Shown: positions 1 to 9,131, counted from the first letter of the stretch. The stretch is 64,000 bases of DNA from Nonlabens dokdonensis DSW-6 (GCF_000332115.1 NC_020156.1:62001-126000); one strand, 5' to 3'. Numbers and translations: made by a program. The notes: generated from the letters alone by a model not told the origin.

Positions 1-354
1 ATGCTGTTGATCAATGCTGGTCATAGCTTTTTCCCTGTTCCTGGAATCGACATTAATGATATGGATGCCTACGCAGGAGTTATGCCCGATTTAGAACCTA
101 AGTATTTCTTATTTCCGTTTTTAGCCCATGCCGTGGGAACACTAGTAGGTGCTTTGATCGCCGCAAAAGTTGCTGTATCACATCATATGAAAATGGCGTT
201 GATCGTAGGTGGATTGTTTTTGCTAGGTGGCATTGCTGTTAACTACATGTTACCAGGTCCTACTTGGTTTACGGCTTTGGACGTGCTTGTCGCATACATT
301 CCTATGGCTTGGTTAGGTGGTAGAATCGGTATGAAGAAAAACCCAACAGCTTAA
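1..354 (+). CDS. Small multi-spanning membrane protein, 5' end probably cut by window
   Basis: The visible 117 residues contain about three hydrophobic segments (roughly residues 35-55, 65-85 and 93-108) and the motif FLAHAVGTLVGALIA. This resembles a conserved flavobacterial inner-membrane protein of unknown function. The reading frame is open to base 1 and the first visible ATG falls inside what looks like the end of a first helix, so the true start probably lies upstream. The stop (352-354) directly abuts the meaB start, suggesting co-transcription. Function unknown. Confidence 0.7.
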   Translation: MLLINAGHSFFPVPGIDINDMDAYAGVMPDLEPKYFLFPFLAHAVGTLVGALIAAKVAVSHHMKMALIVGGLFLLGGIAVNYMLPGPTWFTALDVLVAYIPMAWLGGRIGMKKNPTA

Positions 355-1368
355 TTGGCTACCAACTCACATATAAATCCTAACGCTAGACGCAGGAAAG
401 AAAAGCTTGACGTAAATGAATTATTTAACGAGCTGCATTCTGGTCAAGTTAGCGCGTTGAGTAGAGCGATCACTTTAGTGGAGAGTACTGCTGGTGGTGA
501 TTCCGCTTTCGCGAAAGCAATAATAAAACAAGCCTTACCAGAGTCTGGAAAATCCTTTAGATTAGGAATAACCGGCGTGCCAGGCGTGGGAAAATCTACC
601 TTCATAGAATCGCTAGGAAGACAGCTGATAGAACGTGGTAAAAAGGTCGCTGTACTCGCCATAGACCCATCCAGTAACATTTCACGAGGCAGTATATTAG
701 GCGACAAAACCAGAATGGAAGAACTGGTTAAAAGCGACCAAGCCTTTATAAGACCAAGTCCAGCAGGAACCACATTAGGTGGCGTAGCTCGCAAAACACG
801 CGAGGCTATCATTTTATGCGAGGCCGCAGGATATGATTTTATCATTGTAGAAACCGTAGGCGTAGGACAAAGCGAGACTGCAGTACATTCCATGACCGAT
901 TTCTTCTTACTACTCAAACTCGCAGGCGCTGGAGATGATTTACAAGGCATCAAACGCGGCATCATGGAAATGGCAGACGCTATCATCATTAACAAAGCCG
1001 ATGGCGAGAATCAAACCGCCGCAAAACATGCCCGACGGGAATTTAAAAACGCGATACACCTCATGCCGCAAAAAGACCACGGCTGGCCTACACAGGTACT
1101 GACTTGTAGCGGATTGAACAACATAGGGATCACAGAAGTAATAGAAGAAATCAATAATTACCAAACTCACGCGACCGCAAACAGCAGCTTTACTAATAAA
1201 CGCAACGCGCAAGAACTCTACTGGTTCCATCAGACAATAGAAGACGCCATTAAAACCAACTTCTACAACCGTCCAGAAGTCATCGCAAAACTGGCAGTTC
1301 TAGAACAAAAAGTATTGAGCAAAAAGAAAAGCCCTTTTGACGCGGCTGGGGAATTGTTGGCGTTGTGA
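355..1368 (+). CDS. meaB: MeaB/ArgK-type GTPase (methylmalonyl-CoA mutase chaperone)
   Basis: G3E-family GTPase that protects and reloads the B12 cofactor of methylmalonyl-CoA mutase in the cytoplasm. Visible motifs are the P-loop GVPGVGKST at about residues 74-82, the SRGSILGDKTRM segment, VETVGVGQSE at about 155-164 and the guanine motif NKAD at about 213-216. Length (337 aa) is normal. It starts at a TTG touching the upstream stop; no in-frame ATG precedes the conserved N-terminus. Residues 51-55 (AFAKA) are encoded by the recurrent 14-bp palindrome. Two diverged copies of its 3' end lie downstream at 4384-4455 and 4909-5034. No mutase gene is in view. Confidence 0.93.
   Translation: MATNSHINPNARRRKEKLDVNELFNELHSGQVSALSRAITLVESTAGGDSAFAKAIIKQALPESGKSFRLGITGVPGVGKSTFIESLGRQLIERGKKVAVLAIDPSSNISRGSILGDKTRMEELVKSDQAFIRPSPAGTTLGGVARKTREAIILCEAAGYDFIIVETVGVGQSETAVHSMTDFFLLLKLAGAGDDLQGIKRGIMEMADAIIINKADGENQTAAKHARREFKNAIHLMPQKDHGWPTQVLTCSGLNNIGITEVIEEINNYQTHATANSSFTNKRNAQELYWFHQTIEDAIKTNFYNRPEVIAKLAVLEQKVLSKKKSPFDAAGELLAL
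505..518. repeat. Palindrome GCTTTCGCGAAAGC, copy 1 (in meaB)
   Basis: Perfect 14-bp inverted repeat inside meaB, read as AFAKA (residues 51-55). One of 14 identical copies in the window. Confidence 0.95.
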
Positions 1369-1383
1369 TAATTTGAAGAAATA

Positions 1384-1878
1384 ATGCTAGTCATTTATAA
1401 AAAAACATTGAAAATAACTACCGATTCCATAAAATATTACTTTAAAATAAAAGAACTCCTAACATGTGATTTTGATGTAAATTGGACACCTGAATGGATT
1501 TATTGCGAAATGACGTCAGTACCAATTGAAGGACACTCTTGGACTTTATTAGTTAGAAACGGATCAGAAAATTTCAAACTAATTTATAGATCTAGTAAGC
1601 CTTCACAACAAAACGAAATGAATAATTTAGGTGTTTTTAATTTTGATACCATAAAAATAAACGAAAAAGTCGTACATATTTCTCATAATGATATTTCTGA
1701 AATTGAACATCTATTAGAATCTAACTTGACTGTAAACAAAACAAATAGGATAATTCTGGACGGTAATGATAATGAATTAACCGATTTTGAAAACCAAAAC
1801 AATTATAGCTGGAAATTAGATGAAGAAATTAGTTCCAATCTGAAAGAACTAGTTCAGACAATTAAAAGAATTAATTAA
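1384..1878 (+). CDS. Orphan hypothetical protein downstream of meaB
   Basis: A 164-residue soluble, AT-rich coding sequence with no family I recognise. It has no signal peptide or membrane segment and is acidic toward the C-terminus. It begins 15 bases after the meaB stop. Equivalent positions behind the two displaced meaB tails are occupied by other unrelated orphan genes, so it looks like an exchangeable passenger. An immunity-like or anti-phage role is possible but nothing in the sequence shows it. Confidence 0.6.
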   Translation: MLVIYKKTLKITTDSIKYYFKIKELLTCDFDVNWTPEWIYCEMTSVPIEGHSWTLLVRNGSENFKLIYRSSKPSQQNEMNNLGVFNFDTIKINEKVVHISHNDISEIEHLLESNLTVNKTNRIILDGNDNELTDFENQNNYSWKLDEEISSNLKELVQTIKRIN

Positions 1879-1915
1879 ATTTTTAAAAAAGAACTAGAAC
1901 CAAAAGGAAGTAATA

Positions 1916-3049
1916 ATGAATCTATCAAATTTATTAAGTCTTGTAGCGGTAATAACCATCTTCCTAGCGGTTTTACTATCCTTTTTTTTAGTTTCTGTAA
2001 AGACTCAAAATAAGTTGAGCAATAGGCTTTTTGCACTATTTTTAATTTGGACAGCGATTGATATAAGTGGTGTTGTGATCGACTCATTCCTTACTGAAGT
2101 TGGTAACCTTCAAATGTTGCGACCATTATTCATTTTTTTACAATTACCTACATTTTATCTCTATGTAAAATCGGCGTGTTATTCAGATTTTAAACTGAAG
2201 TGGATTCACTTGTTACACATCATTCCTTTTTTACTGGTGAATACAATCTTGATTCCGCGTTATTATGCTGTGGACTTGCTAGGTAAAGTAGATTTCTTGA
2301 GCAACATTCAATCCATGTGGGAAATACAGTTTAATTTTATATTAATTCATATTCAGATAGCTGTTTATTTGATTCTTGCTTTTTTAAACATAAAAAAAGC
2401 TAAGAGATTATACTTAGAAAATTATGCTGGAGAAAGTATAGAAACTTTTAATTGGTTGTTTCAATTTACCGTGGCTTTGTCTATTTTTTACGGAATTGCT
2501 TTATTGAAAAATATTTTCAAATTCTCAGAATATCAAGAATGGAGTGACTCTTTAACGGTAGGATTATTTGTATTTGAGTTATTAATTATAAGTTGGTATT
2601 TATTAAAAGCTCTGACGCATCCTAATTTGTTCAGAAGCTTAGATTCTAAGCTACAATTGGTAGAGCATATTATCTCTGAAGATGAACAGGAAGAAGATAA
2701 CGACACCAACGAAACAAGCGAAGAGCTCATCGCTTTAAAAAAGTACATGGAAGAAGAGCAACCTTATTTGAATCCTGGGCTAACTATTCAAGATATTTCT
2801 GATGCCATTGAGATTCCTGTGCGCGAATTATCTCTGCTCATTAACCATCAATTGAATCAGCATTTTTATGATTTTGTGAATAGCTATCGCATAGAACACG
2901 CTAAGAAAATGCTTAAAGATCCCTCAAAAAATAAGTGGACGGTACTTGAAATTCTCTATGAATCTGGCTTTAATTCAAAATCTTCTTTTAATACTGCTTT
3001 TAAAAAGCATACGGGAACTACACCTACTTCCTATCGTAAGAGCTTGTAA
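1916..3049 (+). CDS. AraC-family transcriptional regulator with N-terminal 7TM domain
   Basis: 377 residues. The first ~230 form about seven hydrophobic segments, followed by an acidic linker (about 248-268, with EDEQEEDNDTNE) and a C-terminal AraC/XylS double helix-turn-helix (about 280-377, ending KKHTGTTPTSYRKSL). The layout matches membrane-anchored AraC regulators common in Bacteroidota, thought to sense a signal at the membrane and bind DNA from there. The next gene is a secreted serine hydrolase, a plausible target or partner. The ligand cannot be read from sequence. Confidence 0.85.
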   Translation: MNLSNLLSLVAVITIFLAVLLSFFLVSVKTQNKLSNRLFALFLIWTAIDISGVVIDSFLTEVGNLQMLRPLFIFLQLPTFYLYVKSACYSDFKLKWIHLLHIIPFLLVNTILIPRYYAVDLLGKVDFLSNIQSMWEIQFNFILIHIQIAVYLILAFLNIKKAKRLYLENYAGESIETFNWLFQFTVALSIFYGIALLKNIFKFSEYQEWSDSLTVGLFVFELLIISWYLLKALTHPNLFRSLDSKLQLVEHIISEDEQEEDNDTNETSEELIALKKYMEEEQPYLNPGLTIQDISDAIEIPVRELSLLINHQLNQHFYDFVNSYRIEHAKKMLKDPSKNKWTVLEILYESGFNSKSSFNTAFKKHTGTTPTSYRKSL

Positions 3050-3201
3050 TAAAGCTGTTTGTAACTATTCGTACTTATACTTAAAACTACTCATACTCAT
3101 TTTATTAGAAGAATTCGTTCGACTACTTGCATTCGGTCGCATAGGATGATGTCTTGCCACATATTTGTATCATTAAAATAATAATCTTAAAAAATGATAC
3201 T

Positions 3202-4260
3202 ATGAAAAATTCCATTCCAATGTTTACATTCTTCCTATTACTAAATACAATTTGTTATGCACAGGACATTACTCAAAAAATAGATTCTATTGTGCAAGAG
3301 GTGCATTTGAAATATCCTGAAGTTGGCATAAGTCTAGGTTTTATTCAAAACGATCAAGAGTTTTACACCGCTTATGGTAAGAACCATAAAGAAAGTACGG
3401 TTGATATTAATAAAAATTCGGTTTTTGAAATTGCTTCTATCACAAAACTGGTTACCGCAAACTTATTAGCACAAGCGGTTCTGGAGAATAAAATTAAATT
3501 AGAGGACTATATAGACGATTATTTACCAGAGGTATATGTCTTACAAGACGCCATTAAAAACAAAATTAAAATATCAGATCTGGCGTCACATCAATCGGGA
3601 CTGGAAGATCTGGATTTTGGCAAACTAATCGCTGCAAATTCACAACAACCTATTGATGGAGTTACTCAAGAAGATATCAGCGCGATCATAAATAATTGCA
3701 CAGAATTAATCGACTATGGAAGCTATCGCTACTCTACTATCGGTTATGTGTTGCTAGGAGACATTCTAGAAAAGGTTTATGGGAAAAGCTACGATCAGAT
3801 CATCACAGAAAAACTAATCACGCCTTATCAATTAACTAACACGCTAACAAAAGAATTTGATGTTCCTAACCTTACCAAAGGTTATAATCAAGATGGTGGC
3901 GAACAAGAATTTTTTAACTGGCACACAACTGCACCAGCCGGATTGTTGAAATCAAGCACAGCAGATATGGTTACGTTTTTAAAAGCCATATTAAATAATA
4001 AAACAAAAGCTGGAAAAGCAGCTCAACTTTGTGAAACTACCTACTACAACAAGGATGATCGACAATTAGGATTAGGAACCAATATCCTTATAGACATCCA
4101 GAATACAATCTATGCAAAAACTGGTGATTCCATGGGACAGTCTTCCATACTTTGTTACAACAGAGGTAAAAACTGGGGAATTGTGATCTTTATTACTCAA
4201 CGTAATTTCAAAATACGTTCAGAATTGTTTAATGGGATTTATGAGGTGGTTTTGAAGTGA
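3202..4260 (+). CDS. Secreted serine hydrolase, beta-lactamase class C / DD-peptidase fold
   Basis: From the ATG at 3202 the protein is 352 aa with a Sec signal peptide ending ...TICYAQ (about residue 21). The active-site SxxK is S79-I-T-K82, the third motif is KTG at 306-308 and the HTTAPAGLLKS segment is conserved. The second motif reads Y177-S-T instead of the usual Y-S/A-N, so hydrolysis of true beta-lactams is doubtful; esterase or D-aminopeptidase activity is equally possible. An upstream TTG at 3154 would prepend residues that spoil the signal peptide, so I prefer 3202. Sits behind the AraC regulator. Confidence 0.85.
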   Translation: MKNSIPMFTFFLLLNTICYAQDITQKIDSIVQEVHLKYPEVGISLGFIQNDQEFYTAYGKNHKESTVDINKNSVFEIASITKLVTANLLAQAVLENKIKLEDYIDDYLPEVYVLQDAIKNKIKISDLASHQSGLEDLDFGKLIAANSQQPIDGVTQEDISAIINNCTELIDYGSYRYSTIGYVLLGDILEKVYGKSYDQIITEKLITPYQLTNTLTKEFDVPNLTKGYNQDGGEQEFFNWHTTAPAGLLKSSTADMVTFLKAILNNKTKAGKAAQLCETTYYNKDDRQLGLGTNILIDIQNTIYAKTGDSMGQSSILCYNRGKNWGIVIFITQRNFKIRSELFNGIYEVVLK

Positions 4261-4383
4261 GATGATCAAATATCATTCTAACGATATTGTGTAATAATTG
4301 CAAGAAACTGGAATTGACAGATAAATGATTTAGTATATTTATATCTTACTCAAAATCTCCCAACTTAGTTAGTTTAACTTGTT

Positions 4384-4455
4384 GTTCTAGAACAACAAGT
4401 CTTGAGTAAAGAGAAAAGCCCTTTTGACGCAGCTGGAGAATTGTTGGGGTTGTGA
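4384..4455 (+). pseudogene. Displaced meaB 3' end, tail copy A
   Basis: The last 23 sense codons and stop of meaB reappear in frame (VLEQQVLSKEKSPFDAAGEL...). Compared with meaB, 7 codons differ: 4 synonymous and 3 conservative or small changes. No start codon or upstream meaB sequence precedes it. It lies between the serine hydrolase and the next orphan gene. Confidence 0.9.
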
Positions 4456-4488
4456 TTTGTAGTAAAACTTTGACTGATATTATTGCTA

Positions 4489-4905
4489 ATGAGAAATGTG
4501 ATTTTGTATATATGGTATTGGAAAATACTCTGGACTCATAGGAATAAACTTCCTGAAAAATTAGAAATAAAAAATCCCAAATTACAATATGAAGGTATGT
4601 CCGGCGCATTTTTTTGGGAAGATGAAAATTTGTGGGAATTACGCTATCCTTTGACAGAGCCTTTTAAATCAGTATTATGTCACAGAACGAAATTAGTTTT
4701 AGGTACACAAAGTCAAATAGAAAACTTTTCTTCTAGTAAATTTGATAAAAGTATTTTTCAGTTAGCTAAAAATTACTTTCCTGATTGGATTGGTTTTGAA
4801 GAATCTAGATGTACTTATCATCCAAAATCAGCAAATAGAATGATAAGAATATTGAAAGTTGCTGATTGGAGAATGGAGAAATTAATGAATGAGGATTACG
4901 ATTGA
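4489..4905 (+). CDS. Orphan hypothetical protein between two meaB tails
   Basis: AT-rich reading frame of 138 codons from the ATG at 4489 (a TTG at 4483 is also possible). No recognised domain. Trp/Tyr-rich, with no signal peptide; the first 15 residues are hydrophobic. The frame may truly begin at a later Met (around MSGAFFWEDENLWELRYPL). It starts 33 bases after meaB tail A and its stop lies 3 bases before tail B, so it is flanked on both sides by meaB 3' sequence. Function unknown; it could be a remnant. Confidence 0.5.
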   Translation: MRNVILYIWYWKILWTHRNKLPEKLEIKNPKLQYEGMSGAFFWEDENLWELRYPLTEPFKSVLCHRTKLVLGTQSQIENFSSSKFDKSIFQLAKNYFPDWIGFEESRCTYHPKSANRMIRILKVADWRMEKLMNEDYD

Positions 4906-4908
4906 ATT

Positions 4909-5034
4909 GACGCTATTAAAACCAACTTCTACAACCGTCCAGAAGTGATCGCAAAACTGGCTGTTTTAGAAAAAGAAGTATTGAGCAAAAAGAAAAGCCC
5001 TTTTGACGCGGCTGGGGAATTGTTGGGGTTGTGA
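4909..5034 (+). pseudogene. Displaced meaB 3' end, tail copy B
   Basis: The last 41 sense codons plus stop of meaB, in frame (DAIKTNFYNRPEVIAKLAVL...). Seven codons differ from meaB, of which four are synonymous. Identity continues a few bases past the stop (TGATAATTT, 5032-5040). It starts 3 bases after the stop of the preceding orphan gene, so the junction is abrupt. Shares the LLGL ending with tail A, whereas intact meaB ends LLAL. Confidence 0.92.
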
Positions 5035-5160
5035 TAATTTTTAATTTTATAGAGTTTTCGAATTTAGTACTTGAAAATTTATAAGAAAAAGGATAAATTT
5101 TATTTATTGAATGAAACCCTTATTAAATCGAAAATAAAAACATTGAAATCGAATAAAATA

Positions 5161-6192
5161 ATGTCACCTGAAAAAAAATTAGCTCAAATAGGATATTCTG
5201 GATTAAAGAAATTATTTGTGGTATTAATGGCTTTTATTGGATACTGGCAGGCTTATGAATTTATCAATGAGACTTCAGATTTAACAATTTACTTAGAAGA
5301 ATCAAATAAAATATATAACAAATATGAAAGTATGATATCGATTAAAAATGGTTCCGAATCAATAATAGAAGGAGACATTGTTGAACCATTAACGATAAAT
5401 TTAAATATTCATATAGATAGTTTAACTACTTCAAATAACTCAACCAAACTATTATTTGAAATTCAAGATAAAACTATTACCATTTCTTTTGACTTACTAA
5501 ACCAAAATGAGAAAATAGACTTTAGAATTTATTCTAAAAAGAGACCTAAGATTAATTCAATTAACTTTAGAATCAAAAACATTACTTCAACTGATTTTTA
5601 CGATTATGAAATTAAAAAGTCGCCATTTAATAGAATATTTAATTTCTGGCTAATAATTTCAATAGTTTCAATTATATTATTCATCGATGCTTTATTAGTG
5701 GTTGCGAAAGACAAAGAACTACAAGATATCAAGAATTTTGTAAATAACTTCCCACTGACCTCTAGTAACAGAAAAAAATTTACAAAAGGATATAAAAAAG
5801 TTTACAAAAGTTATAAAGTAAGAATAAAACCTAGTCACAAATTTATGACACAAATAATTAAAAATTTATTTAGGTCCTTCCCTATCCATACAGATACTGA
5901 TAAGTTATTCATAAAGTCGATGGCTAATTTCAAAACTGAATTTTATATTTTTTATAGATTCAGAACAGCTTTTCTTATTATCTCTCCTATCGCTTTGCTT
6001 GCATCAATTCTTGCACTTACATTTAATTATTTTTATTATGAGATTGAAATTTTAAATAAGAACTTATCTATAAATTTTTTAAATAAAACCTCATTAACAA
6101 TTATTTTAATGTTTTCATTATTAATAATTATCTTTCCGAGAAGAGCAATGAACATCGCTTTTTTGAAAAAAGGATTTAGAAAAGGTTTTTAA
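5161..6192 (+). CDS. Orphan membrane protein downstream of meaB tail B
   Basis: 343 aa from the ATG at 5161; a TTG at 5071 would add 30 lysine-rich residues and start 36 bases after tail B. Very AT-rich. A hydrophobic segment near the start (GLKKLFVVLMAFIGYW) is followed by an extracytoplasmic domain of about 130 residues, a second helix (FWLIISIVSIILFIDALLVV), a cytoplasmic Lys-rich region and two more helices near the C-terminus. No family recognised. Sequence composition and position suggest acquired DNA. Confidence 0.6.
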   Translation: MSPEKKLAQIGYSGLKKLFVVLMAFIGYWQAYEFINETSDLTIYLEESNKIYNKYESMISIKNGSESIIEGDIVEPLTINLNIHIDSLTTSNNSTKLLFEIQDKTITISFDLLNQNEKIDFRIYSKKRPKINSINFRIKNITSTDFYDYEIKKSPFNRIFNFWLIISIVSIILFIDALLVVAKDKELQDIKNFVNNFPLTSSNRKKFTKGYKKVYKSYKVRIKPSHKFMTQIIKNLFRSFPIHTDTDKLFIKSMANFKTEFYIFYRFRTAFLIISPIALLASILALTFNYFYYEIEILNKNLSINFLNKTSLTIILMFSLLIIIFPRRAMNIAFLKKGFRKGF

Positions 6193-6257
6193 ATTATTGT
6201 ACAAATGGCATATCAAAGTTGGAGTACGAACAATTTACAGTGATAATTTTAGACAAT

Positions 6258-6277
6258 AATTCTAATTTATTAGAATT
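6258..6277. terminator. AT-rich palindromic hairpin
   Basis: Nine-base arms AATTCTAAT / ATTAGAATT separated by TT, 65 bases after the stop of the preceding orphan gene. No long T tract follows, so it may be a weak terminator or merely a chance AT palindrome. The rest of the 6193-6411 gap shows nothing I can name. Confidence 0.35.
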
Positions 6278-6411
6278 CAGAACTTCGATTAAAATGCAGT
6301 TACACAATTAATCACTTTGCTTGCATTTATAACTTTTGATACATACTCAGCAAATACAATGCTGCATTCACGATTTAGAGCATAAGACATGATTTTAACA
6401 CTATCAATACA

Positions 6412-8280
6412 ATGTACATGAAAAACACAATTTTTCTAATTCTTACTAGCATATTGGCACTCACAAGCTGCCAAGAAAACAAACAAACACAACCAGCTGA
6501 AGAGAATGCAAAAACCTACCTACAAGAACCTCATTCCTACGCACAACCTAATGATGCTGTGATCACTCATTTAGATCTAGACATCAATGTAGATTTTAAA
6601 AGCCAAGTCATTAGTGGAACGGCAACTTATGATATTGAGAATAACGGTAGCAATAAAATCATTCTAGACAGTAAATATTTAGAAATTGAAAGCGTTACTC
6701 AAAATGGTGAAACAACTGATTTTAAGTTAGGAGGTTTTGATGAATCCTTAGGTCAACCGTTAACCGTTGCCATTAAAGAAGACACTAAGCAAATAGCCAT
6801 CACCTACTCTACCACGGCAAAAACAGAAGCCTTACAATGGCTTACCGCTCAACAAACAGCTGATAAGACTAATCCATTTTTATTTACACAAGGTCAGGCG
6901 ATTCTAACACGCACCTGGATTCCAATTCAAGACAGTCCACAAGTGCGTATTACTTATGAGGCAACAGTAAAAGTTCCTCAAGAATTGATGGCTGTTATGA
7001 GCGCCGAGAATCCTAAGGAAAAGAACGAAAATGGCGTTTATCATTTTAAAATGGAACAACCTATTCCGGCTTATTTAATTGCACTTGCTATAGGTGATAT
7101 TGAGTATAAAGCAATAAGTAATAGAACTGGAGTTTATGCAGAGAAATCCATGCTCGATAAAGTCCAAGAAGAGTTCTCAGACATGGAAAAAATGGTTGTC
7201 GCGGCAGAGAATCTATATGGCGATTATGATTGGGAGCAATTTGATGTGATTGTATTGCCGCCTAGTTTTCCTTTTGGCGGTATGGAGAATCCGCGATTGA
7301 CCTTTGCGACTCCTACGGTTATTGCAGGCGATAAAAGTTTGACATCGCTGGTCGCGCATGAGTTGGCGCATTCTTGGTCTGGGAATTTGGTGACCAATGC
7401 CACTTGGAACGACTTCTGGCTTAATGAAGGTTTTACCGTTTATTTTGAGATTAGAATCATGGAAGCATTGTACGGAAAAGACCGTGCTAATATGCTCGCC
7501 TTAATAGGTAGACAAGATCTTGAAGATGAACTAGAAGCTCTAAAAGAATCACCTAATGACACGAAGTTAAAACTAGATTTAAAAGGTCGTAATCCAGATG
7601 ATGGAATGAACAGTATTGCTTATGATAAAGGTTATCTCTTTTTACGCACGCTAGAAGAAAAAGTAGGTCGTGAAAACATGGATGCTTTCTTAAAATCATA
7701 TTTTAAAAAGAATGCTTTTTCCACCACAAATACTGAAGATTTCATCACTTACCTCAACGAGAATTTACTAGATAAAAACAACATCACCTTCAATACTGAG
7801 GAATGGATTTACCAGCCTGGTATTCCAGCAAACGCCGCTGTTATAGAGTCTGATGCTTTTTCTAACGTAGAGAAAACGCTAGAAGAGTTCTTAAAAACAA
7901 ACAGAATAGACGTTACTAAAACTGAAAACTGGACACCACAAGAATGGGTGCACTTCGTCCGTAATTTCCCAAAGGATATTTCTGTAGAACAAATGCAGCA
8001 ATTGGATAATACCTTTGACTTTACTCATTCCACTAACTCCTACATCACCATGGTTTGGTATGAGCAATCTATTTTGAACGGCTATCATGGTAATAACGTA
8101 GACGCTAAAATCGCTGAGTTTTTAAATACCGTTGGTCGTCGCTGGTATGTGACTACTTTATTTTCCGCTTTCGCGAAAGCGGAACGAATAGAAGAAGCAA
8201 AAGAAATTTACAAAACGGCAAGAGGCAACTATCATAGTGTCACTGCCAATACGGTGGATGAGATGTTGGGAATGGATTAG
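6412..8280 (+). CDS. M1-family aminopeptidase, lipoprotein
   Basis: 622 aa zinc metallopeptidase. The lipobox LTSC places Cys20 as the lipidated residue, so the enzyme is exported and membrane-anchored. The exopeptidase motif GGMEN is at 289-293, the zinc site HELAH at 316-320 and the third ligand in NEGFTVYFE is E339, giving a classic HExxH-18-E. The C-terminal part resembles the LTA4-hydrolase-like helical domain. It probably trims peptides in the periplasm or at the surface. Starts are ATG at 6412 or 6418. Residues 586-590 (AFAKA) come from the 14-bp palindrome. Confidence 0.92.
   Translation: MYMKNTIFLILTSILALTSCQENKQTQPAEENAKTYLQEPHSYAQPNDAVITHLDLDINVDFKSQVISGTATYDIENNGSNKIILDSKYLEIESVTQNGETTDFKLGGFDESLGQPLTVAIKEDTKQIAITYSTTAKTEALQWLTAQQTADKTNPFLFTQGQAILTRTWIPIQDSPQVRITYEATVKVPQELMAVMSAENPKEKNENGVYHFKMEQPIPAYLIALAIGDIEYKAISNRTGVYAEKSMLDKVQEEFSDMEKMVVAAENLYGDYDWEQFDVIVLPPSFPFGGMENPRLTFATPTVIAGDKSLTSLVAHELAHSWSGNLVTNATWNDFWLNEGFTVYFEIRIMEALYGKDRANMLALIGRQDLEDELEALKESPNDTKLKLDLKGRNPDDGMNSIAYDKGYLFLRTLEEKVGRENMDAFLKSYFKKNAFSTTNTEDFITYLNENLLDKNNITFNTEEWIYQPGIPANAAVIESDAFSNVEKTLEEFLKTNRIDVTKTENWTPQEWVHFVRNFPKDISVEQMQQLDNTFDFTHSTNSYITMVWYEQSILNGYHGNNVDAKIAEFLNTVGRRWYVTTLFSAFAKAERIEEAKEIYKTARGNYHSVTANTVDEMLGMD
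8167..8180. repeat. Palindrome GCTTTCGCGAAAGC, copy 2 (in M1 peptidase)
   Basis: Perfect copy; the match extends to CCGCTTTCGCGAAAGCGG at 8165-8182. Read as AFAKA near the C-terminus of the peptidase. Confidence 0.95.
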
Positions 8281-8299
8281 AGATTTTTCTCAAAACTAG

Positions 8300-8502
8300 C
8301 ATCTTTCAACCACTCTTGGTTTGCAGCAAAGCTGCTGAACCTGTCTTGTGCATTCCTCTCGCTGAAAAAGCTCGTCGGATGCAGATTCTCAGGCGAGGAG
8401 TTTTATTCAATCTCTATATCAAAAAAACTCCTTTCCTTGGAAAAGGAAAGGTGGGCAAAATGAGCGAGAGCGAATTTTGGTCGGAAAGGATCGATTCGGT
8501 GC
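8300..8502. repeat. DUF559-associated repeat R, copy 1
   Basis: Begins with CATCTTTCAACC, includes GGCGAGGAGTTTTATTCAA-type sequence and a perfect 9-bp-stem hairpin at 8430-8451 (CCTTTCCTT GGAA AAGGAAAGG). It ends with the GAGCGAGAGCGA...GGTCGGAAAGGAT block. The same order recurs at 8933-9094 and 9524-9731. A reading frame crossing it is a repeat artefact. Confidence 0.88.
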
Positions 8503-8539
8503 ATAAAATTATCTAAGTAAATTTGATTAAATTCCTAAC

Positions 8540-8912
8540 ATGAAACGCAGGAAACCTATTCATGATTTGCCACATCTTAGAAATCATCGAAAATCCCTAC
8601 GTAAAAACTTAACACCTGCCGAAGCCTTTTTATGGAATGAATTAAAAACCCAAAAGTTTCATGGATTGAAATTTCGCAGGCAGCATTCTATTAAAAATTA
8701 CATAGTTGATTTTTACTGTGCACGATATAAATTGATCATTGAATTGGATGGAGATTATCATGATAGGCCTGGTCAATTTAAAAAAAGATGAATTGCGAGA
8801 TCACGATTTGAAAAGTATGGGATTTACGGTTTTAAGATATGAGAATAAATATGTTTTTAGTGAGTTGGGGCATGCTTTAGAGGATATTAAAAAGTATTGT
8901 GAGATAGAATAA
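8540..8912 (+). pseudogene. DUF559 endonuclease-like gene 1, +1 frameshift at A7
   Basis: The first 83 codons give a DUF559 protein (Vsr/PD-(D/E)XK-like fold) with conserved FRRQH, D57 in IVDFYC and ELDG at 68-71. The frame stops at 8789-8791 just after a run of seven A (8780-8786). Reading one base on restores the expected C-terminus (DELRDHDLKSMGFTVLRYEN...) to a stop at 8910-8912. It is either a frameshift mutation, a transcriptional or translational slippage site, or a sequence error. The second copy carries the same A7. Function of DUF559 solos is not established. Confidence 0.85.
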
Positions 8913-8932
8913 TCTTCACTCTTTCATTCTAA

Positions 8933-9094
8933 CATCTTTCAACCACTCCGAGATTTCTGCGAAATCCCACCTCGCCTTTTCTAAGGCGAGGAGTTTTATT
9001 CAATCTCGATTCTTTAAAACTCCTTTCCTTGGAAAAGGAAAGGTGGGCAAAATGAGCGAGAGCGAGTTTTGGTCGGAAAGGATCGATGCGATGC
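8933..9094. repeat. DUF559-associated repeat R, copy 2
   Basis: Same element as copy 1: CATCTTTCAACCACTCC start, CCTCGCC...GGCGAGG inverted pair, hairpin with 9-bp stem at 9022-9043, then the GGTCGGAAAGGATCGAT block. It sits between the two DUF559 genes. Confidence 0.88.
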
Positions 9095-9131
9095 TTTTTA
9101 TTATCTAAATTTATTTCATTAATTTCCAATC

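Noticed and set aside
444..1230. Long minus-strand reading frames inside meaB
   Set aside because: They mirror the strong plus-strand GTPase codons, contain no recognisable domain and have no independent start signals.
2946..3149. 67-codon frame overlapping the AraC regulator 3' end
   Set aside because: Overlaps the helix-turn-helix coding sequence in another frame and continues into AT-rich intergenic DNA without domain support.
1384..6192. Calling the meaB downstream region an integrative element or prophage
   Set aside because: No integrase, transposase or phage gene is visible, and the tails are coding 3' ends rather than short att direct repeats.
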